DNA of 64,000 bases from Acidiphilium sp. PA (lineage in GTDB: Bacteria; Pseudomonadota; Alphaproteobacteria; Acetobacterales; Acetobacteraceae). The translations under genes and the position numbers were made by a program. Location: contig NZ_JAIMBY010000008.1 of assembly GCF_026191915.1 (NCBI RefSeq), positions 90,056 through 154,055 of the forward strand, in the 5' to 3' direction. A model generated the notes under the pieces. The model was given only the letters and a program-made list of their open reading frames with translations, ran no database searches and was not told the DNA's origin. Below, one piece after another: positions 18,152 through 27,632 of this stretch. Each line of letters begins with the position of its first letter. The stretch's first letter is position 1.

Positions 18152-21100
18152 ATGAACGCCCGCCTGGCCCGCTGGCTTCTGACCGGCCTCGGCGTTGCCA
18201 TCATCGCAGCGCTGATCTGGTTCTTCGCGCCGTTCTGGCCGCCGCTGGCCGGCATTCTGCCGCGCGCGATCATCATCGGTCTGATCGTGCTGCTCTGGCT
18301 CGGCGTCAATCTCGGGCTCGATCAACGCGCCCGCAAGCGCGCCAGCACCGTCGAGAGCGCGATCACTGCGGCACCGGTCGACCCCGATGCAGGTGCCAAG
18401 CAGGACGAGGTTGCCGCGTTGTCAGCGCGCTTGAAAAAGGCGCTGGCGATTCTGGCCAAGGCGCGCGGCACGCGCGGTTACCTGTATGAGCAGCCCTGGT
18501 ACATCATCATCGGTCCGCCCGGTGCCGGCAAAACAACCGCGCTGATGAACGCCGGGCTGAATTTTCCACTGGCGGCGGAACTGGGGCAGGGGGCGGTCGC
18601 CGGGGTCGGCGGTACGCGCTATTGCGACTGGTGGTTCACCGATCAGGCCGTGATGATCGACACCGCCGGCCGCTACACCACGCAGGATTCCGCCGTCGCG
18701 GTCGATCAGGCCGGCTGGCACGGGTTTCTCGACCTGCTGAAACGCACGAGGCCGCGCCAGCCGCTGAACGGCGTGATCGTGGCGATCGCGCTGTCGGACA
18801 TCGCGGGCGGCGATCCATCCGCCAGCGCGGCGCATGCCCGCGCCATCCGCGCGCGCATCAAGGATCTGACGGCCCGCCTCGGCGTGACCGTGCCGGTCTA
18901 TGCGCTGTTCACCAAATCCGATTTGATCGCGGGTTTCACCGAGTTTTTCGATGATCTGGACACCGCCGGCCGCGCCCAGGTCTGGGGGGCGACGTTCCCG
19001 AACGAGCGCGGGCCGGCTGGCGCCGTCCGCGAATTCGTGCCGGAATTCAAGGCCCTGATCGGCCGGCTCGAGGCGCGGGTGATCGACCGGCTCGCCGCCG
19101 AGCGCAGCCCGGACCGCCGCGCGATGATCGAGGGATTTCCCCTCCAGGTCGCCAGCCTGCAAGCGCCGCTGGCGGCGTTCCTGACCGAGGCGTTTGCGGG
19201 TTCGACGCTCGACCCCGCGCCCTGGCTGCGCGGTGTCTATTTTTGCTCCGGCACGCAGGAGGGCACGCCGATCGACCGGTTGACCGGCGCCCTGGCGCGC
19301 AGTTTCGGCATCGACCAGCGGCGCGCGCCGAGCCTGCGGCCACAATCCGGCCGCTCGTATTTTCTGGCCTCGCTGTTGAAGGACGTGATTTTCGGCGAAG
19401 CGATGCTCGGGTCGGCGGATCGCGGCCTCGCGCGCCGGCGCTTCGCCCTCCGGCTGGGCGGGTTCGCCGCGATCGGTGTGGTGTTCGTCGCCTTGCTGGC
19501 CGGCCTGCTGATCAGCCGGGGCAACAATGCGGCTGCGATCGCGCGGGCGAATAACGACCTTGCCGCTGAACAGAAAATCGCTGCCACCCTCAAGCTCGAT
19601 CCGGTTTCGAGCGCCAATCTGCCGCTGATCGCGCCATTGCTCGAACAGGCGCGCCGACTCGCCGCGGCGAGGCCGGCTGCCGGTTTCGTCGGGCTCGGGC
19701 TCGATCAGACCAGCTCGATCCATGCGGCCACCGCCGCGGTCTATCGCAACACGCTCGATTTCGCGCTGCTGCCGCGCCTGGTTCTGCAACTGGAAGCCGA
19801 AATGCGCGGCGGGCTCGACCGACCCGACTACCTGTACCAGGCGACACGCGTTTATCTGATGCTCGGCAACCAGGGGCCGCTCGATGCGCCGCTGGTCGAG
19901 GCGTGGATGAAGCTCGACTGGCAACGCCTGTATCCCGGTATCGGCCAGACCGATCTGCGCGCCGCGCTGATGCGGACTCTGATCGATCTGCTGTCCCGGC
20001 CGCTGCCCGATGTTCCGCTGGATGGCGCGCTGGTCGCGACCGCGCGCGCCACATTTTCGCGCGTGCCGATCGCCGAGCGGGTCTATTCACGCATCCGCGA
20101 CTCGCAGGCGGCGGCGCGCGTGCCGGACTGGACACCAGCGGCAGCGCTCGGCGCCGCCGGCACCGCGCTGTTCACCAACGCGACCGGCAAACCGCTGACC
20201 GATGGCGTGCCGGGCTTCTTTACGCGACGCGGCTTTTACACCGTGCTGCTGCCGGCACTCACCCACGCGTCCCAGGATGTCGCGAAGGAAAGTTGGGTGC
20301 TCGGCCGGTCGTCGCAGATCGATCCGAACTCGCCGCAGATGCAGTCGCTGGAAAGCGACGTGATCAAACTCTACGAGGCCGATTACGCCGCCCATTGGCG
20401 CGCGATGATCGATGACATCAATCTGGCGCCGCTGGGCAATGCCGGGCAGGCGGTGCAGGCACTGTATGTGCTCGGCTCGCCGCAATCGCCGATGAAGATG
20501 TTGCTGGAATCGATGGCGAAGCAACTCACCCTGTCGCAGCCACCGAAACTGCCCAAGGGCAGTGCGGCACCGAAGGCACCGCATCTGGCGGCGCTGGACG
20601 CTGCCGCCGCGCGGCTGAAAGGCGTCATCGGGTCGCCGAACGGCGCACCGCCGCCAGCACCGGGTGCGGCGATCGACGCGGCATTCGCACCGTTGCGCAC
20701 CTATGTCGGCAATGGCGCGGTCGGGGCGCCGATCAGCCTGACCCTGCAACTGATCGATCAGGTGCAGCAACAACTCGCCACGCTGGCGGCCACCGCCCCG
20801 GGTGCCGCCGGACCCGCCGCACCCGGTGCGGGCGGCGATGCGGCGGCGTTGCTCGCAGGCGAGGCGCAGCATGACCCGCAACCGGTGCGGCGCTGGCTCG
20901 CCGGCATCACCGCGACGGCGAACACGCTGCGCGGTGGCAGTGCCGCCGCCTCGGCCGCGGCGGCGTTCAACGCACCGGGCGGTGCGGCGCCGTTGTGCCA
21001 GAAGGCGGTGGTCGGGCATTACCCGTTCGATCGCAGTGCCAGCGCCGGCATTCCGCTGGCGGATTTCGCACATCTGTTCGCGCCGGGCGGGGCTCTCGAC

Positions 21101-21661
21101 AATTTTTTCAACACCCAGGTGCGCCCCTTCGTGAACATGACCGGGCCGGTGTGGCATGTGCAGCCGGTCAATGGTGTGACGCCGCCGGTCAGCCAGGGGG
21201 CGGTGGCGGAGTTTCAGCGCGCGCAGGAAATCCAGCAGATGTTCTTCGTCGGCTCGGCCACGCCGAGCGTGCAGTTTACCATCACCCCGGAATCGCTCTC
21301 CGCCGGTGCCGCGCAGGTCACGCTGCAACTCGGCGGTGTGACCATCACCTACGCGCACGGTCCGACCGTGCCGACCTCGGTGACGTGGCCGGGGGCGGAT
21401 GGCATGCAGTCCGCCCGGTTGATCATTACCCCGGCCGCCGCCGGTGCCACGCCGATCACCTTGCAGGCGAGCGGGCCATGGGCGGTGTTCCGCCTGTTCA
21501 ACCAGGGCAGTCTGACCGCGGCTGGCGCGTCGGCGCGCTATACGCTCACGTTCGATCAGGGGGGTGAGAGGGCATCGTTTGCGATCGAGGCCGGGTCGAT
21601 TTTCAACCCGTTCGCGCCGGGCGTGCTGACCGATTTCCGCTGTCCGAGTCTGGGGGGATGA
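18152..21661 (+). CDS. tssM: T6SS inner-membrane protein TssM (IcmF family)
   Basis: 1169 residues, the largest part of the TssJLM complex. Two N-terminal membrane helices (about 7-28 and 37-54) are followed by a cytoplasmic NTPase domain with Walker A GPPGAGKTT at 121-129. A third helix (GFAAIGVVFVALLAGLLIS) lies near residue 433. The remainder is the periplasmic part, including the IcmF/DUF1215-type segment and the C-terminal domain with SAGAAQVTLQLGGVTITYAHG that meets TssJ. ATG 18152 follows directly after the inverted repeat. The stop overlaps the tagF start. Confidence 0.96.
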   Translation: MNARLARWLLTGLGVAIIAALIWFFAPFWPPLAGILPRAIIIGLIVLLWLGVNLGLDQRARKRASTVESAITAAPVDPDAGAKQDEVAALSARLKKALAILAKARGTRGYLYEQPWYIIIGPPGAGKTTALMNAGLNFPLAAELGQGAVAGVGGTRYCDWWFTDQAVMIDTAGRYTTQDSAVAVDQAGWHGFLDLLKRTRPRQPLNGVIVAIALSDIAGGDPSASAAHARAIRARIKDLTARLGVTVPVYALFTKSDLIAGFTEFFDDLDTAGRAQVWGATFPNERGPAGAVREFVPEFKALIGRLEARVIDRLAAERSPDRRAMIEGFPLQVASLQAPLAAFLTEAFAGSTLDPAPWLRGVYFCSGTQEGTPIDRLTGALARSFGIDQRRAPSLRPQSGRSYFLASLLKDVIFGEAMLGSADRGLARRRFALRLGGFAAIGVVFVALLAGLLISRGNNAAAIARANNDLAAEQKIAATLKLDPVSSANLPLIAPLLEQARRLAAARPAAGFVGLGLDQTSSIHAATAAVYRNTLDFALLPRLVLQLEAEMRGGLDRPDYLYQATRVYLMLGNQGPLDAPLVEAWMKLDWQRLYPGIGQTDLRAALMRTLIDLLSRPLPDVPLDGALVATARATFSRVPIAERVYSRIRDSQAAARVPDWTPAAALGAAGTALFTNATGKPLTDGVPGFFTRRGFYTVLLPALTHASQDVAKESWVLGRSSQIDPNSPQMQSLESDVIKLYEADYAAHWRAMIDDINLAPLGNAGQAVQALYVLGSPQSPMKMLLESMAKQLTLSQPPKLPKGSAAPKAPHLAALDAAAARLKGVIGSPNGAPPPAPGAAIDAAFAPLRTYVGNGAVGAPISLTLQLIDQVQQQLATLAATAPGAAGPAAPGAGGDAAALLAGEAQHDPQPVRRWLAGITATANTLRGGSAAASAAAAFNAPGGAAPLCQKAVVGHYPFDRSASAGIPLADFAHLFAPGGALDNFFNTQVRPFVNMTGPVWHVQPVNGVTPPVSQGAVAEFQRAQEIQQMFFVGSATPSVQFTITPESLSAGAAQVTLQLGGVTITYAHGPTVPTSVTWPGADGMQSARLIITPAAAGATPITLQASGPWAVFRLFNQGSLTAAGASARYTLTFDQGGERASFAIEAGSIFNPFAPGVLTDFRCPSLGG

Positions 21662-22188
21662 GCGCGGGGTTCTATGGCAAGCTGCCCGCGCGCGGCGATT
21701 TCGTGCGCGGCGGGTTGAGCACCGCGGTGATCGACGCGCTCGATGGCTGGATGCGTGCCTGCCTGCACGCCAGCCAGGACGCACTCGGCGATTCCTGGGT
21801 GGATTGCTGGATGGAAGCGCCGGTGTGGCGGTTCTGCGCGACCATTGGTGGCGAGCGCCTGGGCGGTGTGTGGATGCCGAGCATGGACAGTGTGGAGCGC
21901 TGTTTCCCCCTGGTGATCGCGACCGATGCCACGCGGGCCGGTGCCGCCTGGCTGGCCGGGGCCGAGGCGCTCGGTTTCGATGCGGTGACGCGCGATATCA
22001 CGCCGGATCGCGTCGCGCTGCGTCTGGTCGGCATCGCGCCCGACCCGTGGATGCCGCCGGCGCGCGATGTGTGGTGGACGGACGGCGCGCCCCGCAAGGC
22101 CGCGGCCCGCTTCGAGCGCGATGATCTGCCCGATCCCGCTGCCTTCGCGGCGTTTCTGACGGACCAGGCGCCGGACGCCGCCCGATGA
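21658..22188 (+). CDS. tagF: T6SS-associated protein TagF
   Basis: 176 residues, a post-translational negative regulator of T6SS in other bacteria, where it binds the FHA protein. The family start GFYGKLPARGDFVRGGLS is clear, and so is the later SWVDCWMEAPVWRFC with the SMDSVERCFPLVIA core. In some Alphaproteobacteria TagF and PppA are fused; here they are separate, with a four-base overlap (the pppA ATG at 22185 lies inside the tagF end). Confidence 0.92.
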   Translation: MSAGFYGKLPARGDFVRGGLSTAVIDALDGWMRACLHASQDALGDSWVDCWMEAPVWRFCATIGGERLGGVWMPSMDSVERCFPLVIATDATRAGAAWLAGAEALGFDAVTRDITPDRVALRLVGIAPDPWMPPARDVWWTDGAPRKAAARFERDDLPDPAAFAAFLTDQAPDAAR

Positions 22189-22907
22189 TTCCGCGTGTTA
22201 CCACCTGGGCGCAGACCCATGTCGGCACGGTGCGCCGGCATAACGAGGATTCCTATCTCTGCCGCCCCGATCTGGGGCTCTGGGCGGTCGCCGATGGGGC
22301 GGGTGGGCACCAGTCGGGTGAACTCGCATCCGGCATGATCATCGCCGCGCTCGATCGGCTCGACTCCGGTCTGACCGCGGCCGAACTGCTGCCCCGTGTG
22401 CGCGCGGCGATGGCGGAAACGCATGAAGCGCTCCTGCATGAGGCGGCGCTGCGCGGTGCGGGTGCGGTGATTGCCTCGACCGTCGTGGTGCTGGTGCTGC
22501 GCGACCGTCATTTCGCCTGCCTGTGGGCCGGTGATTCCCGCGCGTATCTGCTGCGCCGGGGTGAGTTGACGCAACTGACGCGCGACCATTCGCTGGTGCA
22601 GGATCTGGTCGATGAAGGGCGGCTGAGTGCTGCCGCCGCCGAGCATCACCCGCAGGCGAATGTGATCACGCGGGCACTGGGTGCCGAGGGTATCCCGCTC
22701 GATCTCGACAAGGTGATCGGCACGATCGAGCCGGGCGATCGCTTCCTGCTGTGTTCGGACGGGCTGAGTAAAACCCTGCCGGTCAGCGAAATCGCGGCGC
22801 TGCTGGGCACGCCGGAGGGTGTGCCGCCGACCGAGCTGCTGGTGGCGGCGGCGCTGGCGCGGCAGGGCAGTGATAACGTGACGGCGGTGGTGGTGGCGAT
22901 CGGCTGA
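22185..22907 (+). CDS. pppA: T6SS PP2C-type serine/threonine phosphatase PppA
   Basis: 240 residues. The PP2C metal-binding motifs are intact: RRHNEDSY near 19, VADGAGGHQSGE near 36, LWAGDSRAYLL near 109, CSDGLSK near 187 and GSDNVTAVVV at the C-terminus. It would dephosphorylate the FHA protein and so turn secretion off. It is the last gene of the vgrG-pppA operon. The matching kinase PpkA was not found in the window. Confidence 0.93.
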   Translation: MIPRVTTWAQTHVGTVRRHNEDSYLCRPDLGLWAVADGAGGHQSGELASGMIIAALDRLDSGLTAAELLPRVRAAMAETHEALLHEAALRGAGAVIASTVVVLVLRDRHFACLWAGDSRAYLLRRGELTQLTRDHSLVQDLVDEGRLSAAAAEHHPQANVITRALGAEGIPLDLDKVIGTIEPGDRFLLCSDGLSKTLPVSEIAALLGTPEGVPPTELLVAAALARQGSDNVTAVVVAIG

Positions 22908-23598
22908 AGATAGCTATTAAGATCGGTTTGATAACGTAACGAAAAGGGGCGCGCGAATGCTCTGGCGCCTTATGCGATTTCTGGAGGAATCGGGGCTGGG
23001 GTGGGTCGTGCGTTGATCGCCGGAGCGAGCGGCGATCGCGATGGACTCCGAGGGTTGGCGTTGCCAGAGCGCGTTAACTTGGTCGGCGCGGGGCCGCGCG
23101 GCGGAGGAGGGTGGCCCGAGGGCGCACGCTATCGGTGATGGGGGGGGAATGATCGGACCGGTTCCGGCTTGTTCAGTATCGGATCGGGCGAGATGATGTC
23201 CGGACGCGTTGATGCCGCCCTGGCGTGCCGGCCCGCGCGGGGCGGGGTTTTAGGCGGTTGCGTCGAGGGGGCGCGCGGGTTGGGACGCCTGATCTTTTGG
23301 TGCTGCGGCGATCGGGTTTTCGGGCCGGTGAATGAGGGCGTTAAAGAGGATGAGGATGAGGTCGAATAGTGCCCGCGCTAGCCCCGTCGCGCAGTGGCGC
23401 TGGACCAAAATGCCGGCACGCAGCAGCTTGGCAGTGTCGGCACCAGGCACCGTCAGGTACTTCGAGGCGCTGGGCTCGATCAAAAAATGATCAAAGTACA
23501 GCAGGCGGTGGGGGTTATTTTAACTAATAAAGTGTTTTGCATGCCAATTGTTGCGGTAGTGCCGCATTTTGCCGTGGTGGACCGGCTGCGAGGCGGGG
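22908..23598. other. 690 nt intergenic region, possibly with decayed genes
   Basis: Between the converging ends of pppA and the orphan at 23599. A pair GCTCTGGC (22959-22966) and GCCAGAGC (about 23062) forms short inverted ends roughly 110 nt apart, which could be a small mobile remnant. On the minus strand 23250-23483 codes for an odd fragment ending FNALIHRPENPIAAAPKDQ with no start context I trust. Nothing else is convincing. This is the longest region without a supported gene in the T6SS locus. Confidence 0.4.
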
Positions 23599-24165
23599 TC
23601 AGATTACACCGAAGCTAGGTAGGAACTGATCACCACCTTCCTTTCTCTGTTTAAGGTTGATGGGTGTTTTTGTCCCATCTGCCCAGAGGATCGACGTGTA
23701 ATCCGTGTTCGTCGTACCGTGTTCGCCATAGCCGATCACGACGATCGGTCCAGGTTTGGTACTAACGTAGCGATAGAAAACCGTCATGTGCTTGCCGTAT
23801 TCGACTTCTGAAACTAGCGGCTTGTTCTCGCTTTTCCGCTTGACATTCATGCGATCGATTGCCTCGGTGTTTTCAAAGTGGCCCGATCCGCGCAGCGTGA
23901 CATGCCAGCATGTCAAGGACCGTGCTTGGGCCGGCGCCTGATAGGAGCTATCGCCCGGTGATCCTTTGCTCTTAATATCTTTTCCGATGGCGATATTTTT
24001 GATGATTCCGGCATCCGAAGGCGTTGCCTTGGTTAGGTTCTTGATCTGTATCCAATAGTCTTGACTGACGGCGATATTGGCGAGGACTCCGGCAAGAGTG
24101 ACTTTGCACCCGACGTAGTCCGATCCCGTCGTTGGTTTAATCCCTTTCGTGAATTTACTGCTCAT
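23599..24165 (-). CDS. Orphan protein downstream of hcp, candidate T6SS cargo
   Basis: 188 residues from the ATG at 24165, chosen over a longer frame because GGGAGAA stands eight bases upstream and the sequence then starts MSSKFTKGIKPTTGSDYVG. The N-terminal half looks beta-rich (VTLAGVLANIAVSQDYWIQI). The second half contains RSLTCWHVTLRGSGHFEN and then HMTVFYRYVSTKPGPIVVIG, followed by GEHGTTNTDYTSILWADG. The conserved-looking His, Arg and Tyr residues would fit a small enzyme, but I recognise no family. It is the third gene of the clpV-hcp operon; a gene directly after hcp is a common location for Hcp-delivered effectors. The base composition is lower in GC than its neighbours. Confidence 0.75.
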   Translation of the reverse strand: MSSKFTKGIKPTTGSDYVGCKVTLAGVLANIAVSQDYWIQIKNLTKATPSDAGIIKNIAIGKDIKSKGSPGDSSYQAPAQARSLTCWHVTLRGSGHFENTEAIDRMNVKRKSENKPLVSEVEYGKHMTVFYRYVSTKPGPIVVIGYGEHGTTNTDYTSILWADGTKTPINLKQRKEGGDQFLPSFGVI

Positions 24166-24278
24166 TTTGAGTTTCTCCCGACCGTTTAACGAATTCAGAT
24201 TTATAATGAATTCAGCTGTGTGCCGAAATGATTTATGCTGTGTGACCCGACGCAATTGCGTCGGGTCGACTGCAATAA

Positions 24279-24761
24279 TCAGCTCATCATCATCGTCTTG
24301 AGGTCGAAGTTCACCACGGTCTGGGTACCCTGCGAGCCATCGTCTTTCATCGGGATGCTGACGAAGCTGATCGAGGAATAATTCAGCGACAGCGACTCCG
24401 TCGGCTTGTCACCACCCGAGGACATGCTGAGGCCGGACATGATGACATCCTTCATTTTTACTTCGAGATATTTATCCGAACCTGACCCCGCCTTGTTGGT
24501 GCGGACGAACACGATATCGACGTCGCTCGCACCGCCGCTGAGCGCTTGCTTCAGCAGGTCCGGGCTCGCGATATCGTAGTCCTTGGTGATGGTGACTTCC
24601 GACAGGCTTGGCAGGCTGGATTCACGGCCTTCGCCGCTGCCGGACTGCATGGCAATGCCGCGCCCGACACCCCATTGCACGCTGTGGAGTTCGATGTGAT
24701 CCTCGAACCCGTTGGTGGTCACGTCGCCCTTGATCGCGGCATATTTCATGTAGACGGCCAT
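24279..24761 (-). CDS. hcp: T6SS tube protein Hcp (TssD)
   Basis: 160 residues, the ring-forming subunit of the inner tube. Typical features: VYMKYAAIKGDVTTNGFEDH at the start, HSVQWGVGRG, EVTITKDYDIASPDLLKQAL and the C-terminal SISFVSIPMKDDGS. AGGAGA lies eight bases before the ATG. It is 29 nt downstream of clpV and 113 nt upstream of the orphan at 24165. No extension domain is fused to it. Confidence 0.97.
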   Translation of the reverse strand: MAVYMKYAAIKGDVTTNGFEDHIELHSVQWGVGRGIAMQSGSGEGRESSLPSLSEVTITKDYDIASPDLLKQALSGGASDVDIVFVRTNKAGSGSDKYLEVKMKDVIMSGLSMSSGGDKPTESLSLNYSSISFVSIPMKDDGSQGTQTVVNFDLKTMMMS

Positions 24762-24790
24762 TGGTCTGTCTCCTGTTGGGTTATGAATAT

Positions 24791-27484
24791 TTAGCCAAGT
24801 TCGTAGCGGAACGACCCTTCGGGACCCATTCCGACCGTGACGCGGGAAATTGTCTCGCCGTTGGCCAAACGGGCCAGGACCTCCGCTGATAGTTCGGGCA
24901 GGAGGCTGCGGGAGAGAATATTCTCCACGTTGCGCGCGCCGGAGGAGGATTCCTTGCAGCGTGCGGCAATGGTTTCGACCAGGGCCGGTTCGTATTCGAA
25001 GCTGGCCTTGTAGCTGTCGCGCACACGACGCGCGATTTTGTTTAACTGAAGTGTCACGATCTGGCGGATCACCTCGTCCGACAGCGGGAAATACGGCACG
25101 ATGGTCACCCGGCCGAGAAACGCCGGCTTGAAATATTTTGCCAGTTCCGGGCGCAGCGCCTCGGCCAGCCCGGCCGCATCCGGCGCGGTTTCAGGGTCGG
25201 CGAAGAGTTTTTCGATCAGCTCGGTGCCGGCGTTCGAGGTCATGATGATGACGGTGTTCTTGAAGTCGATGTCGCGGCCTTCGCCGTCCTTCATGTTGCC
25301 TTTGTCGAACACCTGGAAAAATACATCCTGCACGCCGGGATGGGCTTTTTCCATCTCGTCGAGCAGGATGACGGAGTAGGGGCGGCGGCGGACCGCTTCG
25401 GTGAGCACGCCGCCTTCGCCGTAACCCACGTAACCGGGCGGGCTGCCCATCAGGAGCGACACTTTATGCTCCTCCTTGAACTCGGTCATGTTGATGGTGG
25501 TGATGGTCTGCTCACCGCCATAGAGCAAATCCGCGAGCGTCAGCGCCGTTTCGGTCTTGCCGGTGCCGGAGGTGCCGACCATCAGGAAGACGCCGATCGG
25601 CTTGCGCGGGTCGGTGAGTTTGGCGCGCGCGGTGCGGATGGCCTGGGCCACGGCTTCGAGCGCGTGGGGCTGGCCGACGATGCGCCGCTCCATGGCGGAT
25701 TTCAGGTTGAGGACGGTGTTGATTTCGTCGGATTGCATGCGCCCGGCGGGAATGCCGGTCCAGCTTTCGACGATTTCGGCGACCGCCTGGCCATCGACCA
25801 CCGGGAAGATCAGCGGCATGTCGCCCTGGGAGGCTTTGAGGGCGGCGGCCGCCTCGGCGAGTTGGGCCTGCAATGCTGCCCGGTCGATCACCGCCGGTCG
25901 CTCCAGCACGCCGACATCGCCCGGGGCCGGTTGATCCGCCGCTGCCGTGTCCGGCGTTTCCAGCGCGCCCCGCAGCGCGCCGATCCGATGGGCCAGTTCC
26001 TTCTCCGCCGCGTAACGGGATTCGAGCGCGGCCAACTCCGTTGCCAGCGTCGCCCGCTCCTCGGCCAGTTCGGCCTCGCGCGCCGCGTGATCGCCGCCGC
26101 TTGCCATTTCGCGCGCAAGAATGCCCGTTTCGGTCGCGATCAGATCGAGCCGCCGCCGGCGGTCCTCGATCGGCGCGGGTTCGGTCGCCTGGCTCATGGA
26201 CACGCGCGCGCAGGCTGTGTCGATCAGTGAAATCGCCTTGTCCGGCAGCTGGCGGGAGGTGATGTAACGCGCCGAGAGGCGCACCGCCTCGCTTACCGCC
26301 TCGTCCAGAATGCGGACCTTGTGGTGTTTTTCCAGTGTGCCGACCAGGCCGCGGATCATGGCGGTTGCCATTGGCTCGGATGGTTCCTCGACCTTCACCA
26401 CCTGGAACCGCCGTGCCAGTGCGGCATCACGCTCGAAATATTTTTTGTATTCCGCCCAGGTCGTTGCCGCGATCGTGCGCAATTCGCCGCGCGCCAGCGC
26501 CGGTTTGAGCAGATTGGCCGCATCGTTCTGCCCGGCCGCGCCACCGGCACCCACCATCGTGTGCGCCTCGTCGATGAACAGGATGATCGGCCGGGGCGAG
26601 GCCTTGACCTCCTCGATCACGGATTTCAGCCGGTTCTCGAACTCGCCCTTCACCCCTGCGCCCGCCTGCAACAAGGCCATGTCCAGCGTGCGCAGGACGA
26701 CGTTTTTCAAGGCGTCGGGCACATCGCCCTGGGCGATTTTCAGTGCCAGGCCTTCGACCACCGCGGTCTTGCCGACGCCGGCTTCGCCGGTCAGGATCGG
26801 GTTGTTCTGCCGCCGCCGGGTCAGGATATCGATCGCCTGACGGATTTCGAAATCGCGGCCCAGAATCGGGTCGATCCGGCCGGCCCGCGCGCGTGCCGTC
26901 AGATCGTCGGTGAATTGATCGAGTGCCGCAGAACCGCCGGGGCGGGGGGCGCCATCGTCACCGCCCGCCGCCGGCGCGCCATCCGCCGCCAGCGTGGCGC
27001 TTTGGGATTCGGTTGAGTTCCGGGTGATCGCGGCGAAGTCGCGCTTGAGCAGTTCGGCGGGGATTTTCGCGAGCTGGCTCGAAGCCTCGCGCGCCCGGCG
27101 GGCGAGACCTTCATCGGCCAGCAGCGCCCATAACAAATCGCCCGAGCGGGTGCGCGACAGCCCGTGCTCGATCGAGGCGAGCAGCCAGCCTTGCTTGGCC
27201 CAATCCACCACATCCGGCGACAGGGCAGGGGCCCTGGCATTGCCGGTTTTCATCCGGTCGAGCGCGCGGTTCAGGTCGATCAGGAACCGGCCGTGATCGA
27301 TGTCGTAATGGCGGAGAATGAGCGGAATATCGGTATCCGTGCCGTCGGCGAGCTTGAGCAGCCAATGTTCGATCTCGACATTGTAATGGCTACGCGACAA
27401 GGTGAGGCCGGCCGCCGCTTCCAGGCTGCGGCGGCTGTGCTCGTTCAGGCGCGCGATCAGCGACTTGAGATCGATAGCTGTCAT
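24791..27484 (-). CDS. tssH: T6SS sheath-disassembly AAA+ ATPase ClpV (TssH)
   Basis: 897 residues. It recycles the contracted TssBC sheath. An N-terminal Clp-N domain (about 1-150) is followed by AAA-1 with Walker A GEAGVGKTAVVEGLA and Walker B IILFIDEAHTMVGAGG, a middle coiled region near 430-530, and AAA-2 with GTSGTGKTETALTLADLL and SVILLDEMEKAHPGV. The C-terminal D2-small domain closes the protein. GGGGAGCGA precedes the ATG. It is the first gene of the minus-strand operon clpV-hcp-orphan and is divergent from tssA. Confidence 0.97.
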   Translation of the reverse strand: MTAIDLKSLIARLNEHSRRSLEAAAGLTLSRSHYNVEIEHWLLKLADGTDTDIPLILRHYDIDHGRFLIDLNRALDRMKTGNARAPALSPDVVDWAKQGWLLASIEHGLSRTRSGDLLWALLADEGLARRAREASSQLAKIPAELLKRDFAAITRNSTESQSATLAADGAPAAGGDDGAPRPGGSAALDQFTDDLTARARAGRIDPILGRDFEIRQAIDILTRRRQNNPILTGEAGVGKTAVVEGLALKIAQGDVPDALKNVVLRTLDMALLQAGAGVKGEFENRLKSVIEEVKASPRPIILFIDEAHTMVGAGGAAGQNDAANLLKPALARGELRTIAATTWAEYKKYFERDAALARRFQVVKVEEPSEPMATAMIRGLVGTLEKHHKVRILDEAVSEAVRLSARYITSRQLPDKAISLIDTACARVSMSQATEPAPIEDRRRRLDLIATETGILAREMASGGDHAAREAELAEERATLATELAALESRYAAEKELAHRIGALRGALETPDTAAADQPAPGDVGVLERPAVIDRAALQAQLAEAAAALKASQGDMPLIFPVVDGQAVAEIVESWTGIPAGRMQSDEINTVLNLKSAMERRIVGQPHALEAVAQAIRTARAKLTDPRKPIGVFLMVGTSGTGKTETALTLADLLYGGEQTITTINMTEFKEEHKVSLLMGSPPGYVGYGEGGVLTEAVRRRPYSVILLDEMEKAHPGVQDVFFQVFDKGNMKDGEGRDIDFKNTVIIMTSNAGTELIEKLFADPETAPDAAGLAEALRPELAKYFKPAFLGRVTIVPYFPLSDEVIRQIVTLQLNKIARRVRDSYKASFEYEPALVETIAARCKESSSGARNVENILSRSLLPELSAEVLARLANGETISRVTVGMGPEGSFRYELG

Positions 27485-27632
27485 TCGCTCCCCACTCGAA
27501 CCGGACGGTTGCCGATTTCGTTACGGCGGTACAATGTTCTGGGATTGATACTATGGGCTAACACGCGACTTGTCCAGATCAAGAACTTGCAACATGATAA
27601 CTGTACGACCTTTGTCACACTGGATTTTACGC
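27485..27632. promoter_or_regulatory. Divergent promoter region of clpV and tssA
   Basis: 148 nt between two divergent T6SS operons, lower in GC than the genes around it. It should hold promoters in both directions. I see no strong sigma-70 or sigma-54 element, only weak TTGATA and TATGGG-type matches near 27545-27560. Confidence 0.35.

Noticed and set aside
17967..18155. 62-codon frame starting in the tssL stop
   Set aside because: It is a read-through of the T-tract/A-tract inverted repeat and gives Lys/Phe-rich nonsense.
22959..23070. Possible small mobile element bounded by GCTCTGGC and GCCAGAGC
   Set aside because: Only eight matching bases, no clear target duplication and no further copies seen in the window.
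23250..23483. Fragment on the minus strand ending FNALIHRPENPIAAAPKDQ
   Set aside because: No supported start, no recognised family, and the ORF is short. Possibly a remnant, but not enough to call.
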